Source: DASZYF01 sp035545535
GTDB lineage: Bacteria; Actinomycetota; Actinomycetes; Mycobacteriales; CAJCIY01
Assembly (NCBI GenBank): GCA_035545535.1
Contig: DASZYF010000076.1
Span: 1 to 61,199 of the forward strand
Direction of reading: 5' to 3'
DNA length: 61,199 nt
Below, piece by piece: positions 1 through 9,234 of this stretch. Under the pieces are notes generated by a model. It was given only the letters and a program-made list of their open reading frames with translations, made no database searches and was not told the DNA's origin. Position 1 is the first letter of the stretch. Each line of letters starts with the position of its first letter. The translations under genes were made by a program, and so were the position numbers.

Positions 1-2
1 GG

Positions 3-74
3 GTGAGCCCGTGGCTGCTCCGCGCGCCCGCTCCCGCGGTCACCGAGCGCCCGTCGCTGCGCGTCGTCGCCTGA
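3..74 (+). CDS. C-terminal tail of an unidentified gene (partial)
   Basis: An open frame runs in from the left edge and ends at TGA 72-74, giving about 23 residues that end in RVVA. Codon composition is GC-rich like the neighbours, and an imperfect hairpin follows the stop. The fragment is too short to identify, and it may not be coding at all. Confidence 0.25.
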   Translation: MSPWLLRAPAPAVTERPSLRVVA

Positions 75-83
75 GGACTGTCC

Positions 84-123
84 GACCCCTCTGATCTGCT
101 CGACGGTTCGAGCAGAGGGGGTC
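84..123 (+). terminator. Imperfect hairpin after the first stop codon
   Basis: A stem with a small internal bulge pairs the CCCCTCT/TGCTCGA side with TCGAGCA/GAGGGG. It lies between the stop at 74 and the GTG at 128 and has no T-tract. It may end the upstream transcript. Its right arm also contains the purine-rich ribosome-binding site of the HNH remnant. Confidence 0.35.
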
Positions 124-127
124 CTCC

Positions 128-569
128 GTGCCAGCCTGCGCAGTCCCGGCGTGCGACGGTCCGGTCTACGCCAGGGGCTGGTGCGAAGCCCACTACCGCC
201 GCGTGCGGCGCACCGGCTCCCCGGGCACCGCACCGATCGGGGCTGCTCCGTCGCCCGAGCAGTGCTACATCGACGGCGAACGGCGCCAACAAGGAGGCCG
301 AACACCGCCTCGTGATGGCGCGCGCTCTTGGTCGTGCGCTCAACCCCGACGAGTCGGTCCATCATCGCAACGGCGACCGACTGGACAATCGCATCGAGAA
401 CCTCGAGCTCTGGTCTCGGTATCAGCCCCGCGGTCAACGTGCGTCTGACAAGGTTCGCTACGCGGTCGAGCTGCTGAGTCGATACGCCCCGGAGCTTCTC
501 GCTCCGGGGGTTCAACTCGAGATGATCTTGGTAGTCCCAACGGGATTTGAACCCGCGCCGCCGCCTTGA
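128..569 (+). pseudogene. HNH endonuclease remnant, frameshifted
   Basis: Two reading frames together encode one protein. Frame 1 starts at GTG 128 after a purine-rich RBS and encodes the usual N-terminal C-x4-C ... WCxxHY zinc-knuckle (CAVPACDG, then WCEAHYRRVRR). From about 285 the similarity moves to the next frame, which reads NKEAEHRLVMARALGR, then the HNH core VHHRNGDRLDNRIENLELW, then a tail resembling RYAPELL. This is the standard arrangement of small actinobacterial HNH nucleases, so a single indel near 270-290 explains it. The second frame stays open into the antisense of tRNA-Glu, giving an artefactual tail and a stop at 567-569. The product is probably inactive unless the shift is a sequencing error. 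Confidence 0.75.
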
Positions 570-604
570 GAGGGCGGTGTCCTAGGCCGCTAGACGATGG
601 GACC
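529..604 (-). tRNA. tRNA-Glu (anticodon CTC)
   Basis: The minus strand folds as a complete cloverleaf. The acceptor is GGTCCCA/TGGGACT, the D-arm follows TCGTCTAG, the anticodon loop CTCTCAA lies in a CCGCC/GGCGG stem and the T-loop is TTCAAAT. The anticodon CTC reads GAG. A genomic CCA follows discriminator base A73, at positions 529-531. The 3' end overlaps the antisense tail of the HNH remnant. Confidence 0.95.
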
Positions 605-658
605 TTGGGTGCTGCTTCGTACTTCGAGTGATGTGCGTCCTGGCTTGAACGCACCTCG

Positions 659-730
659 CTGGGGTACCAGGACTCGAACCTAGACTAGCTGAACCAGAAT
701 CAGCCGGGCTGCCAATTACCCCATACCCCA
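659..730 (-). tRNA. tRNA-Gln (anticodon CTG)
   Basis: The minus strand folds as a cloverleaf with acceptor TGGGGTA/TACCCCA, anticodon loop TTCTGGT in a GCTGA/TCAGC stem, T-loop TTCGAGT and discriminator G73. The anticodon CTG reads CAG. CCA is not encoded, unlike in the adjacent tRNA-Glu. The gene lies between gltX and tRNA-Glu in the same direction. A TATCCT box about 10 nt upstream is a possible -10 element. Confidence 0.95.
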
Positions 731-763
731 AGGGCGTCAACGAGGATAGCAGCGGCGTTGTGG

Positions 764-2215
764 TCAGCCCGTCGAAGCCGCGCGGTCGCGGGCCGTGCGC
801 AGCCGGGCCAGCGACTCCTCCCGGCCGATGACCTCCATCGCCGAGGTCAGCGGGTAGCCCGCCCGCTTGCCGAGCACGGCGAGGTAGAGCAGCGGGAAGA
901 CCTTCTTGGGCTTGAGGCCGGCGGCGTCGAGTGCGCCGCGGAGCGCATCGAGGATCGGCTCGGACTCCCACGGGGTCACGCCCTCGAGCGTCGTGATCGC
1001 GAGGTCGAGGAGGGCGACGGCCTCGGCCGTGAGCAGGGCGAGCGCATCGTCGGGGTCGAGCGCGACACCGCCGGGACCGGACAGCAGCGGCGCCAGCAGG
1101 CCCGGCGCCTCGGTCAGGCGCTTCAGCCGCGACGCGAGCTCGGGCAGGAGGCGGCGGACGACGGCGACGTCGTGCGCGACGTCGGCGTCGACGAGCGCGG
1201 CGAGCACCCGCGCCTCCAGATCCTCGAGCGGCAGCGACCGGATCCAGTCGCCGTTGAGCGCCTCGAGCTTCTTCAGGTCGAACCGCGCGGCGTTGCGCTG
1301 CACGCGGTCGAGCGAGAACGCGGCGACGAACTCGTCGGCGCCGAACTGCTCACGGCCGTCGGGCATCGACCAGCCGAGCTGGCAGAGGTAGTTGAGCACG
1401 GCCTCGGGCAGGAACCCCTGAGTGCGGTACCACGACAGCGACGCCGACTCGTTGCGCTTGGACAGCGGCTTGCCGTCCTCGCCCATGATCAGCGGGACGT
1501 GCGCGAACTGCGGCCAGCGGTCGCGCGGATGCCCGAGCGCCGCGTACATCGCCATCTGGCGCGGGGTAGCCATCAGCAGGTCCTCGCCGCGCACGATGTG
1601 CGTGAGGCCCATCAGCACGTCGTCGACGGTCGCCGCGAGGTAGTAGAGCGGCGCACCGTCGTTGCGGGTGAGGGCGAAGTCGCCTATCTCGGTGTGCTCG
1701 ACGGTGACGTCACCGCGGACGAGGTCCGTGAAGGTGGTGGAGCCCGGCGGCATCGCGAAGCGCACCACGAACGGATCGGTGGCCGCCTTCGCCGCCGACT
1801 CCTCGGCCGAGAGCGCCTTCCAGCGCGAACCGTCGTAGCGCCACGCGACCTTGCGCGCCGCGGCATCCTCGCGCTGGGCGGCGAGCTCTTCGGGGGTGTC
1901 GAACGCGCGGTACGCGGAGCCGTTGCCGAGCATGGTCGCGAGCGCGGCGTCGTAGTGCTCCTGGCGCCCGCTCTGCCGGATCGGGCCCTCGTCCCAGCCG
2001 ATGCCGAGCCAGCGCAGGTCGTCCTGCAGCGCCTCGACGTACTCGTCGAGCACCCGCGAGCGATCGGTGTCCTCGACGCGCAGGATGAACGTGCCGCTCG
2101 CCCGGCGGGCGGTGGCCCACGAGAACAGCGCCGTGCGCACGTTCCCGACGTGCAGCTGACCGCTCGGCGCAGGGGCGAAGCGCGTGCGGACGCCGTCGAG
2201 GGGGTCGTCAGCCAC
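764..2215 (-). CDS. gltX: Glutamyl-tRNA synthetase
   Basis: Class I aminoacyl-tRNA synthetase that charges tRNA-Glu with glutamate. In actinobacteria it often also charges tRNA-Gln, for later amidation by GatCAB, which is encoded 40 kb away. The 483-residue protein shows FAPAPSG followed by the HIGH-like LHVGN at 21-25, and the KMSKS-like LSKRN at 251-255. Length is normal. The GTG start overlaps the stop of the FAA hydrolase gene by 8 nt, so the two are probably cotranscribed and translationally coupled. The gene lies just upstream of tRNA-Gln and tRNA-Glu on the same strand, which puts enzyme and substrate side by side. Confidence 0.97.
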   Translation of the reverse strand: MADDPLDGVRTRFAPAPSGQLHVGNVRTALFSWATARRASGTFILRVEDTDRSRVLDEYVEALQDDLRWLGIGWDEGPIRQSGRQEHYDAALATMLGNGSAYRAFDTPEELAAQREDAAARKVAWRYDGSRWKALSAEESAAKAATDPFVVRFAMPPGSTTFTDLVRGDVTVEHTEIGDFALTRNDGAPLYYLAATVDDVLMGLTHIVRGEDLLMATPRQMAMYAALGHPRDRWPQFAHVPLIMGEDGKPLSKRNESASLSWYRTQGFLPEAVLNYLCQLGWSMPDGREQFGADEFVAAFSLDRVQRNAARFDLKKLEALNGDWIRSLPLEDLEARVLAALVDADVAHDVAVVRRLLPELASRLKRLTEAPGLLAPLLSGPGGVALDPDDALALLTAEAVALLDLAITTLEGVTPWESEPILDALRGALDAAGLKPKKVFPLLYLAVLGKRAGYPLTSAMEVIGREESLARLRTARDRAASTG

Positions 2216-2987
2216 GAGCGACCACCGGGTTGGTGAGCGTGCCGATGCCTTCGATGCTCACGCTCACGGTCTGCCCGGGGCGCATCGGCCCGACGCCGGC
2301 GGGCGTGCCGGTGAGCAGCACGTCGCCGGGGACGAGCGTCATGAAGGAAGTGACGAAGGCGACGAACGCGGCGACGTCGTGCACCATCTCGGAGGTCCGC
2401 GCCTCCTGGACGACGATGTCGTCGAGGACGGTCTGCAGGTGCAGGTCGCGTGGATTCACGTCGGTGTCGAGCCACGGCCCGAGCGGGCAGAACGTGTCGT
2501 GGCCCTTGCCGCGGGTCCACTGCCCGTCCGCGTGCTGCTGGTCGCGGGCGGTGACGTCGTTGGCGATCGTGTAGCCGAGGATCACGTCGTCGACCCGCTC
2601 GGCCGGCACGTCGCGGCACAACCGGCTGATGACGATGGCGAGCTCGCCCTCGTAGTCCACCCGCTCGCTGTCGCGCGGGTGCACGATCGGGTCGCCCGGC
2701 CCGACGATCGCTGTGGACGGCTTCATGAAGACCACGGGCGTGGTGGGCGCATCGCCGCCCATCTCCTTGGCGTGGTCGGCGTAGTTCTTGCCGATGCAGA
2801 CGATCTTCGTCGGGACGATCGGCGCGAGCAGCCGCACCGCGGCGAGCGGGAACCGCTCCCCCGTGGGCGTGAAGCCGGTGAACGGCGTGCCCTCGATCGC
2901 GGCGACCGCGCCGTCGGTGTCGGGATCACCGTCGACGAGACCGAAGCCGCGGACCTCGCCGTCGACGGAGTAACGACAGAAGCGCAC
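2208..2987 (-). CDS. Fumarylacetoacetate hydrolase family protein
   Basis: A 259-residue FAH-superfamily enzyme. Members hydrolyse or decarboxylate 2-oxo acid enol substrates with a divalent metal held by an E-x-E...D triad. The triad is visible as E113, E115 (YEGELAIVI) and D144 (IANDVTARD). GxNYxxHAxE appears as GKNYADHAKE near 67-76. The exact substrate cannot be told from sequence. The gene is the first of a two-gene unit with gltX. Its GTG start is preceded 6 nt upstream by TAGCGT, so the mRNA is probably leaderless. A divergent gene starts only 42 bp away. Confidence 0.9.
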   Translation of the reverse strand: MRFCRYSVDGEVRGFGLVDGDPDTDGAVAAIEGTPFTGFTPTGERFPLAAVRLLAPIVPTKIVCIGKNYADHAKEMGGDAPTTPVVFMKPSTAIVGPGDPIVHPRDSERVDYEGELAIVISRLCRDVPAERVDDVILGYTIANDVTARDQQHADGQWTRGKGHDTFCPLGPWLDTDVNPRDLHLQTVLDDIVVQEARTSEMVHDVAAFVAFVTSFMTLVPGDVLLTGTPAGVGPMRPGQTVSVSIEGIGTLTNPVVARG

Positions 2988-2993
2988 GCCGCC

Positions 2994-2999
2994 ACGCTA
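2994..2999 (-). promoter_or_regulatory. -10 box TAGCGT, leaderless FAA hydrolase-gltX mRNA
   Basis: TAGCGT ends 6 nt before the GTG at 2987, which puts the expected transcription start on the start codon. No Shine-Dalgarno is present. Confidence 0.5.
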
Positions 3000-3016
3000 G
3001 CGGGCGGCTCCATGGG

Positions 3017-3022
3017 TAAGTT
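3017..3022 (+). promoter_or_regulatory. -10 box TAAGTT, leaderless small Cys protein
   Basis: TAAGTT is followed by 7 nt and then ATG 3030. This supports the second ATG over ATG 3012, which has no ribosome-binding site either. Confidence 0.5.
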
Positions 3023-3029
3023 CGTCGGC

Positions 3030-3278
3030 ATGACGGAAGAGGCCTACGACGTCGGCGCGGCGCAGCCCACGGAGATCGACGAGAAGAAGTCGGTCGAGCT
3101 CGGGCACCTCGCCGAGGACGCGATCCTGCGCGGCCGCCCCAACGGTGACGAGCGCTGCCGCAACTGCCTGTACTACCTCGACACGGACAAGGACATCTCC
3201 TACTGCTGGCACAGCAAGCTGCGGATCCTCGTGGACGAGGACTGGTGGTGCCAGTGGTGGGAAGAGATCACCGACTGA
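3030..3278 (+). CDS. Small four-cysteine protein, possible HiPIP-like [4Fe-4S] protein
   Basis: An 82-residue soluble acidic protein with no signal peptide. Its C-terminal half holds four cysteines spaced C-x2-C-x12-C-x14-C-x2-W (CRNCLYYL ... SYCWH ... DWWCQWW). High-potential iron-sulfur proteins and the small benzylsuccinate synthase subunits bind a [4Fe-4S] cluster with a similar C-x2-C...C...[GW]-[WY]-C-x2-aromatic layout. That resemblance is an inference from spacing only; a zinc ribbon is the alternative. Starting at ATG 3030 places a TAAGTT box 7 nt upstream; ATG 3012 would add six residues. The gene is divergent from the FAA hydrolase, with overlapping promoter space, and convergent with cimA. 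Confidence 0.75.
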   Translation: MTEEAYDVGAAQPTEIDEKKSVELGHLAEDAILRGRPNGDERCRNCLYYLDTDKDISYCWHSKLRILVDEDWWCQWWEEITD

Positions 3279-3300
3279 GGACTGCGCCGGCGCGCATGCG

Positions 3301-4878
<1,578 letters not shown>

Positions 4879-4948
4879 GGGTGGTGCTCCTCGCGGTTGC
4901 TCGTCCAGGCGCCTCGGGGGCGCTGCATCCAGGCCTGACAAACAGAAA

Positions 4949-5001
4949 GCCCCGGGTGCCGGGGCACCGCGGGGCGCGCGCTGGGCTGTTGCTCAGCGCG
5001 C
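4949..5001 (-). terminator. Attenuator hairpins of the cimA leader
   Basis: Two adjacent stems are read on the minus strand. The first (4976-5001) pairs GCGCGCTG with CAGCGCGC and starts on the leader stop codon. The second (4949-4975) is a GC-rich stem, GCCCCGCGGTGCC against GGCACCCGGGGC, followed by a T-rich run (4940-4948), as in an intrinsic terminator. The same pair, in the same position relative to the stop codon, precedes ilvB. Stalling of the ribosome at the isoleucine codons is the likely switch; the alternative fold was not worked out. Confidence 0.75.
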
Positions 5002-5024
5002 TACGTGATGATCTCCTGCCGCAT
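5001..5024 (-). CDS. cimA leader peptide MRQEIIT
   Basis: ATG CGG CAG GAG ATC ATC ACG TAG, preceded by GGAGGT with an ideal spacer. The seven residues contain two consecutive isoleucine codons just before the stop, and the stop overlaps the first stem of the attenuator. Isoleucine is the end product of the citramalate route, so this looks like an isoleucine-sensing leader ORF. Confidence 0.75.
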   Translation of the reverse strand: MRQEIIT

Positions 5025-5076
5025 CGTCACACCTCCAGCCTGCCCTCCGCGCCGGGAGGCGTCAAACGCCGCCGGG

Positions 5077-6954
5077 TCAGCGCACGGTCTGGCGGGTGAC
5101 CCGGACCGTCCCGCCGGCCGGGTCGGCGTACGTGACGACCACGAGCACCGCTCCGGCCCGGGCCGGGAGGACCGTCACGGTGCGGGTGTGCCCGGCCGCG
5201 AGCCGCACGGCGATCTGCACAGTGCGTCGCGCACCCGCCACCACGACCACGCCGCGGCACGCGTGACCGCGCCCGACCCAGGCGGCGCACCGGAGGGGCA
5301 ACGCGACCCGGTCTCCGACCCGGTGGGCGCGGCCCGCGCTGATGGGGCTCGCAAACGTGACGAGGCGCCCGGGCCCGGAGCCGGTGAGCCCGCCCGGGTC
5401 GACCGCGGTCCACCGCAGCATCGAGCGCCCCGGGCGCAGTCGGGTGGTCAGGCGGAAGCGACCGTCGGCCCGCACCGCCGCCCGCACGCCGTGCACCGTG
5501 ACGCTCCCCGGCAGGCCGTTGCCGCCCGGGCTCACCGTCCCGCTGACGACGAGCCGCCAGCTGGCGACGTGGGCGGGCAGCGCGTCGATCGCGACGTGCG
5601 GGCGTTGCGCGGCGACCGCCGCCGCGGCGAGTGCGCGCGCACCGGCGAGGTCGGGCGCCAGCGAGTAGGTACGCGTGATGGTGAGCGACGCGTGGGCCGC
5701 GAGCACCCGCTTCGTGTCGGACAGGATCCGCAGCACGCCGTCGCCGCCGGCGACGCGCACGAGCGACGGTGCGAGCGACCACGTCACCGCGGCGGCCGGG
5801 TGCGCGGGGTCTCCGTCGGCCGCCGTGCCGGACCGGCGCAGCACGAAGCTCCCGGCGCCGGCCGCCGGGCTCCACGTCTGGCCCGCGGCCAGCGCATGCA
5901 GGCCACTGCCCTGGTCGATCGCGGGCGCGCCCGCTGACGCGACGTCGTCCTCGACCGTGAGCGTCAGCGCGTGGCTGGCACCGTCGGTGCCGGTGAAGGT
6001 GTCGGTCACGACGAGCTGACGGCCACCGGGCTCGACGTGCCAGCGGCGGTCGAACGCGACCCCGGTGGACGCGTAGGCACCGCAGCCGTCGGCGGTCGGC
6101 GTGGCACCGCCCGCGCAGCTCTGCACGGGCTCGGTCTCGTGCAGGGACAGCGCTCCGTCGGCTCCGTCGCGCTCGCCGGTGTAGGCCAGGCCTGGAGCAT
6201 CCGCGGTGGACGCGCGCGCGGCCTGCGCGGCGAGCAGGGCAGGGGCGCCGTCGATCTGCAGCCCGCCGGCACCGTCACCGACGTCGAGCGGGTAGCGCGC
6301 GGCGCCGGACCACATCGACGTGCCCGTCGTGTCGGCGCCGGTCGCGAGCGCCGCGTTCGCGATGCCGGTGCCTCCCGCCGACGTCACCTCGTAGGCGGCC
6401 GCCCCGGCGAGCGGGTCGAACTCGTCGTAGTCGTACCAGCGACCGGCCGCGGGGCCGTGCGCGTACGTGCGGGTGAGGTCGAAGGCCGCCGAGAGCGCGA
6501 TGCCCCGGTACGGCGACGCGGACCACTGCGTCGTCGAGCTCCCGCCCGGGGTGCCGGCGGGCAGGGCGCGCAGCGTGCAGGCGACGCCGGCGGCCGCGGT
6601 CGGGTCGGCGTCGACCGCGAACGCCCCGTTCGTCACCGGGGTTCCCGGGGCGAGGATGTAGGCGGTCGTGCCTGTCGTGCAGGCGATGTCGACGCTGCTG
6701 CGGCCTGCGGCGGTGCCGGTGACGTGCACCGGCGCGTGGCCGAGCAGCGTCAGGGTGCCGTCGCTGTCCTGACGGCCGGCGACCACCGGGAACGTCGTCG
6801 GTGTTGCCGTGCTGACGGCCGTGGAGCCGTCGGCGGCCTGCGCGGGCGCGCCGGCGAGCACTCCCCCGCCGGCGCCCGCGACGACCAGCGCAGCGGCGAG
6901 CGCGATGGCCCGCCCACGGCGTCCCCCGGACGCCTCCGGCGTCGGCCAGGGCAC
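5077..6954 (-). CDS. Secreted protein, four-member paralogous family (A)
   Basis: A 625-residue exported protein of unknown function. A signal peptide occupies about 15-41 (hydrophobic core ALAAALVVAGAGGGV, cleavage near APAQA-A). The rest is Thr/Gly/Ala-rich and probably all-beta. It shares with B, C and D a TITRTYS-type strand, a PGGNGLPGSVTVHG Ig-like turn near 465-480, a C-x9-C pair (RCAAWVGRGHACRG) and a terminal YADPAGG. It is the most diverged of the four and lacks the lysine-rich GKH segment. The GTG start has TAACGT 6 nt upstream and no RBS, so it is probably leaderless. I do not recognise a catalytic motif. Confidence 0.85.
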   Translation of the reverse strand: MPWPTPEASGGRRGRAIALAAALVVAGAGGGVLAGAPAQAADGSTAVSTATPTTFPVVAGRQDSDGTLTLLGHAPVHVTGTAAGRSSVDIACTTGTTAYILAPGTPVTNGAFAVDADPTAAAGVACTLRALPAGTPGGSSTTQWSASPYRGIALSAAFDLTRTYAHGPAAGRWYDYDEFDPLAGAAAYEVTSAGGTGIANAALATGADTTGTSMWSGAARYPLDVGDGAGGLQIDGAPALLAAQAARASTADAPGLAYTGERDGADGALSLHETEPVQSCAGGATPTADGCGAYASTGVAFDRRWHVEPGGRQLVVTDTFTGTDGASHALTLTVEDDVASAGAPAIDQGSGLHALAAGQTWSPAAGAGSFVLRRSGTAADGDPAHPAAAVTWSLAPSLVRVAGGDGVLRILSDTKRVLAAHASLTITRTYSLAPDLAGARALAAAAVAAQRPHVAIDALPAHVASWRLVVSGTVSPGGNGLPGSVTVHGVRAAVRADGRFRLTTRLRPGRSMLRWTAVDPGGLTGSGPGRLVTFASPISAGRAHRVGDRVALPLRCAAWVGRGHACRGVVVVAGARRTVQIAVRLAAGHTRTVTVLPARAGAVLVVVTYADPAGGTVRVTRQTVR

Positions 6955-6960
6955 GGTTGG

Positions 6961-6966
6961 ACGTTA
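6961..6966 (-). promoter_or_regulatory. -10 box TAACGT, leaderless paralogue A
   Basis: TAACGT lies exactly 6 nt before the GTG at 6954, and no Shine-Dalgarno is visible. Confidence 0.45.
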
Positions 6967-7055
6967 CCCGTCCGTCACCGGCCGGCGTTGCGGCGGGTGG
7001 ACGCCTCGGCGTGCCGCCGAGTGACCGATCACGTGAGCGGTCACCCGGCGTCCGC

Positions 7056-9056
7056 TCAGGCGAGCTTGACGGTCTTCCGCTTGCCTGCGAGGGTCCCGCC
7101 GGCCGGGTCGCTGTAGATGGTCTGCAGCACACCGGACAGGTGCTTCCCGGCCGCCAGCTTGTTGATCGCACCGCGGGCCGACGACGCCAGCGTGAGCACG
7201 ACCTTCGCGCTCCTGCCGGGCAGCACCTTGACCGTCCTGGACGGGGCGACCGGCTTGCCCTTCGCGCCGAGCTTGAGCGTGATCTTGCAGCCGACCGCCG
7301 GGCCGTAGGACGCGCAGGTGACCGGCACGGTGACCGTCTCCTTCGTGACCTTGCCTGCGCGCTTCGTCTTGCTCACCTTGGGCGTACCGGTCCCCACCGG
7401 GTTCGCGTAGGTCGTGCTGACCGAACCGGCCGCCACCTGGCCCACCGGGTCGACACCGGACACCGCGATCGTCTGGAGCCCAGGGAGGGCAGACAGCGGG
7501 ACGGTGACGGAGAACGTGCCGTCCGCGGACACCGGAGCACCGATGCCGTTCGCCGTGACCGACGCCGGGAAGCCGTTGCCGCCTCCGGTGAAGTGCCCGC
7601 TGACGACCGCGACATGGGTGCCGGTGGTGAGCGGCAGCGGGGTGAGGACGAGCTTGGGAGCCGTTGACGACTCGGCCGCCGCCGCGTCAGCGGTCACGGC
7701 CGTGGCCGAGGCCTCCACGGAGTACGTGCGCGTCACCGTCGCGGAGCCACCGGCGGCGAGCGCCCGCTGGTAGACCGAGTACACCTCGTACGGCCCGTAG
7801 GCGACCGCCGAGCTCGGCTTCGCCGAGTAGGTCATCGCCCCGACCGGGAGCGCCGCGGTGCCGTCGGGCGTGCCCGAGTCGTAGTGCGTGTAGACGGTGC
7901 CCTGCTGGGGCCAGGCGGTCGTGTCGATGACCTGCGAGGTGGTCGGCGGGGCGAAGGTCGTCTGGCCCGGGAAGCGCCAGTCGGGCGTCGCGCTGTTGTT
8001 CACCTCGTCATCGACCGTCCAGCTCACCGCGTGAGCGGCGCCGTCGGTCGAGCTGTACGTGTCGCGCAGCACGGTGGTGTTGCCGCCGTTGACGAGGCTG
8101 GCGAGCCGCGTGTGCCGCACGCCGGACGGGGCCCAGCTGACGCAGTTCGTCGAGGTGGGCTGCAACGGGTCGTAGATCGCACCGCCGGAGTCGATGCAGT
8201 ACAGGAGGTCGCTGACCTCACTGATGACGACGTCGCCCGTGGTCGGGTCCTGCGTCAGGCCGACCGCCATCGGCTCGACGCCGTCGCCGTGGCCGTTGAT
8301 GCTTGCTGTGGAGTCGGGGTCGTAGGCCGGGTGGCCGCCGACGATCGTGCCGGCCCGCGCGACGACCGGGCCGGTCGCGGAGTAGTCCGAGTAGACGGCG
8401 CCGGCGCAGTCCCAGAAGTACGGCCCGTAGGCCGAGAGGTCTGTCGTGCTCGTGTGCAGGTAGGTGCCGAAGTCCGAGCAGTCGGAGCTGTCGCTCTGGT
8501 CGGGGTAGGACTTGGCCAGCTCGCTGTAGAACTCGTAGTGGTCGAGGCCGTTGCCGGCCGACGAGTCGGCGGGGAGCCGGTCGATCTCGAAGTACCCGAT
8601 GCGATAGATCGTGCCGAACGCCGGGTAGGGCGTCAGCGACGCCGGATCCTCACCGTGCGGCACGGCGCGGAACACGCAGGGGTCGTCGCCCTCGCGGGAT
8701 ATCGGATCCACGTACGCGACCCAGGCACCCGACGCCTTCGGCGTGATGCCCTGCGTCACGTTGTCGTAGCTGGAGTCGCTGTAGTAGCAGCGCAGGTCGA
8801 GCGTCGTCACATCGCCGGACGCACCGGAGCTGCTCGTCCCGCTGACCTTGAGGGTCTGTCCCGGCAGGTACTCACTGAGGTAGTTGTCGTAGGTCACGTA
8901 GCTGTAGAGCGGGTACGGCGCTCCGGACAGCGTCGTGACGGACGTGATCGTCGCGCCGGTGACGCCGTCAGCCGCGGCCGGCGCGGCGTTCGCCAGGACC
9001 GTCGTCGCCACGACGGCCGCCGCCGCCGAGATCGTTGCCAGCTTGCGCATCCTCAT
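7056..9056 (-). CDS. Secreted protein, four-member paralogous family (B)
   Basis: A 666-residue exported protein. The signal peptide ends near AAPAAADG, about residue 30. The mature part opens with GVTGATITSVT, then SGTSSSGASG, a domain with several cysteines and many Tyr/Asp, TYSAKPSS, TVTRTYS, an Ig-like GGGNGFPASV unit and YANPV. A basic C-terminal module follows, with C-x8-C (TCASYGPAVGCK), LGAKGKP, AAGKHL and YSDPAGG, ending KTVKLA. Similarity to D runs the full length. ATG 9056 is chosen for its GGGGGT upstream and because the signal peptide begins there; the open frame extends further without coding character. Function unknown; a surface or matrix protein is one possibility. Confidence 0.85.
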   Translation of the reverse strand: MRMRKLATISAAAAVVATTVLANAAPAAADGVTGATITSVTTLSGAPYPLYSYVTYDNYLSEYLPGQTLKVSGTSSSGASGDVTTLDLRCYYSDSSYDNVTQGITPKASGAWVAYVDPISREGDDPCVFRAVPHGEDPASLTPYPAFGTIYRIGYFEIDRLPADSSAGNGLDHYEFYSELAKSYPDQSDSSDCSDFGTYLHTSTTDLSAYGPYFWDCAGAVYSDYSATGPVVARAGTIVGGHPAYDPDSTASINGHGDGVEPMAVGLTQDPTTGDVVISEVSDLLYCIDSGGAIYDPLQPTSTNCVSWAPSGVRHTRLASLVNGGNTTVLRDTYSSTDGAAHAVSWTVDDEVNNSATPDWRFPGQTTFAPPTTSQVIDTTAWPQQGTVYTHYDSGTPDGTAALPVGAMTYSAKPSSAVAYGPYEVYSVYQRALAAGGSATVTRTYSVEASATAVTADAAAAESSTAPKLVLTPLPLTTGTHVAVVSGHFTGGGNGFPASVTANGIGAPVSADGTFSVTVPLSALPGLQTIAVSGVDPVGQVAAGSVSTTYANPVGTGTPKVSKTKRAGKVTKETVTVPVTCASYGPAVGCKITLKLGAKGKPVAPSRTVKVLPGRSAKVVLTLASSARGAINKLAAGKHLSGVLQTIYSDPAGGTLAGKRKTVKLA

Positions 9057-9177
9057 GCCAGACCCCCTGTCCGCGAACCGCCCCCCTAGGGACGTCCGTG
9101 GGCGAACGTAGCGTGTCCGGTGATCGTCGTGGGTGCACGAGCGGCGGTCCGCGACCGTAGCGCGCTCGCTCAGCCGA

Positions 9178-9214
9178 CCGGGAGGGCGGAGCACGTCGGG
9201 CTCCGCCCTCCCGG
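9178..9214. terminator. Strong 15-bp hairpin between paralogues B and C
   Basis: Perfect 15-bp arms (9178-9192 and 9200-9214) enclose a 7-nt loop, followed on the plus strand by a short T-run. It lies just past the stop of paralogue C and upstream of B, so it probably ends C transcription. Confidence 0.65.
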
Positions 9215-9234
9215 TTTGCGGTGCTTCGGGCCGA

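Noticed and set aside
128..770. Prophage or integrative element at the tRNA genes, suggested by the HNH remnant
   Set aside because: No integrase, attachment-site duplication or phage gene is visible in the window.
758..2236. Long open frame opposite gltX (about 490 codons)
   Set aside because: Arises from GC3-rich codons of gltX; Arg/Glu/Val-rich with no known motif, and gltX on the other strand has complete signatures.
4879..5076. T-box riboswitch before cimA
   Set aside because: No T-box consensus or specifier stem; the leader ORF with Ile codons and the stems explain the region better.
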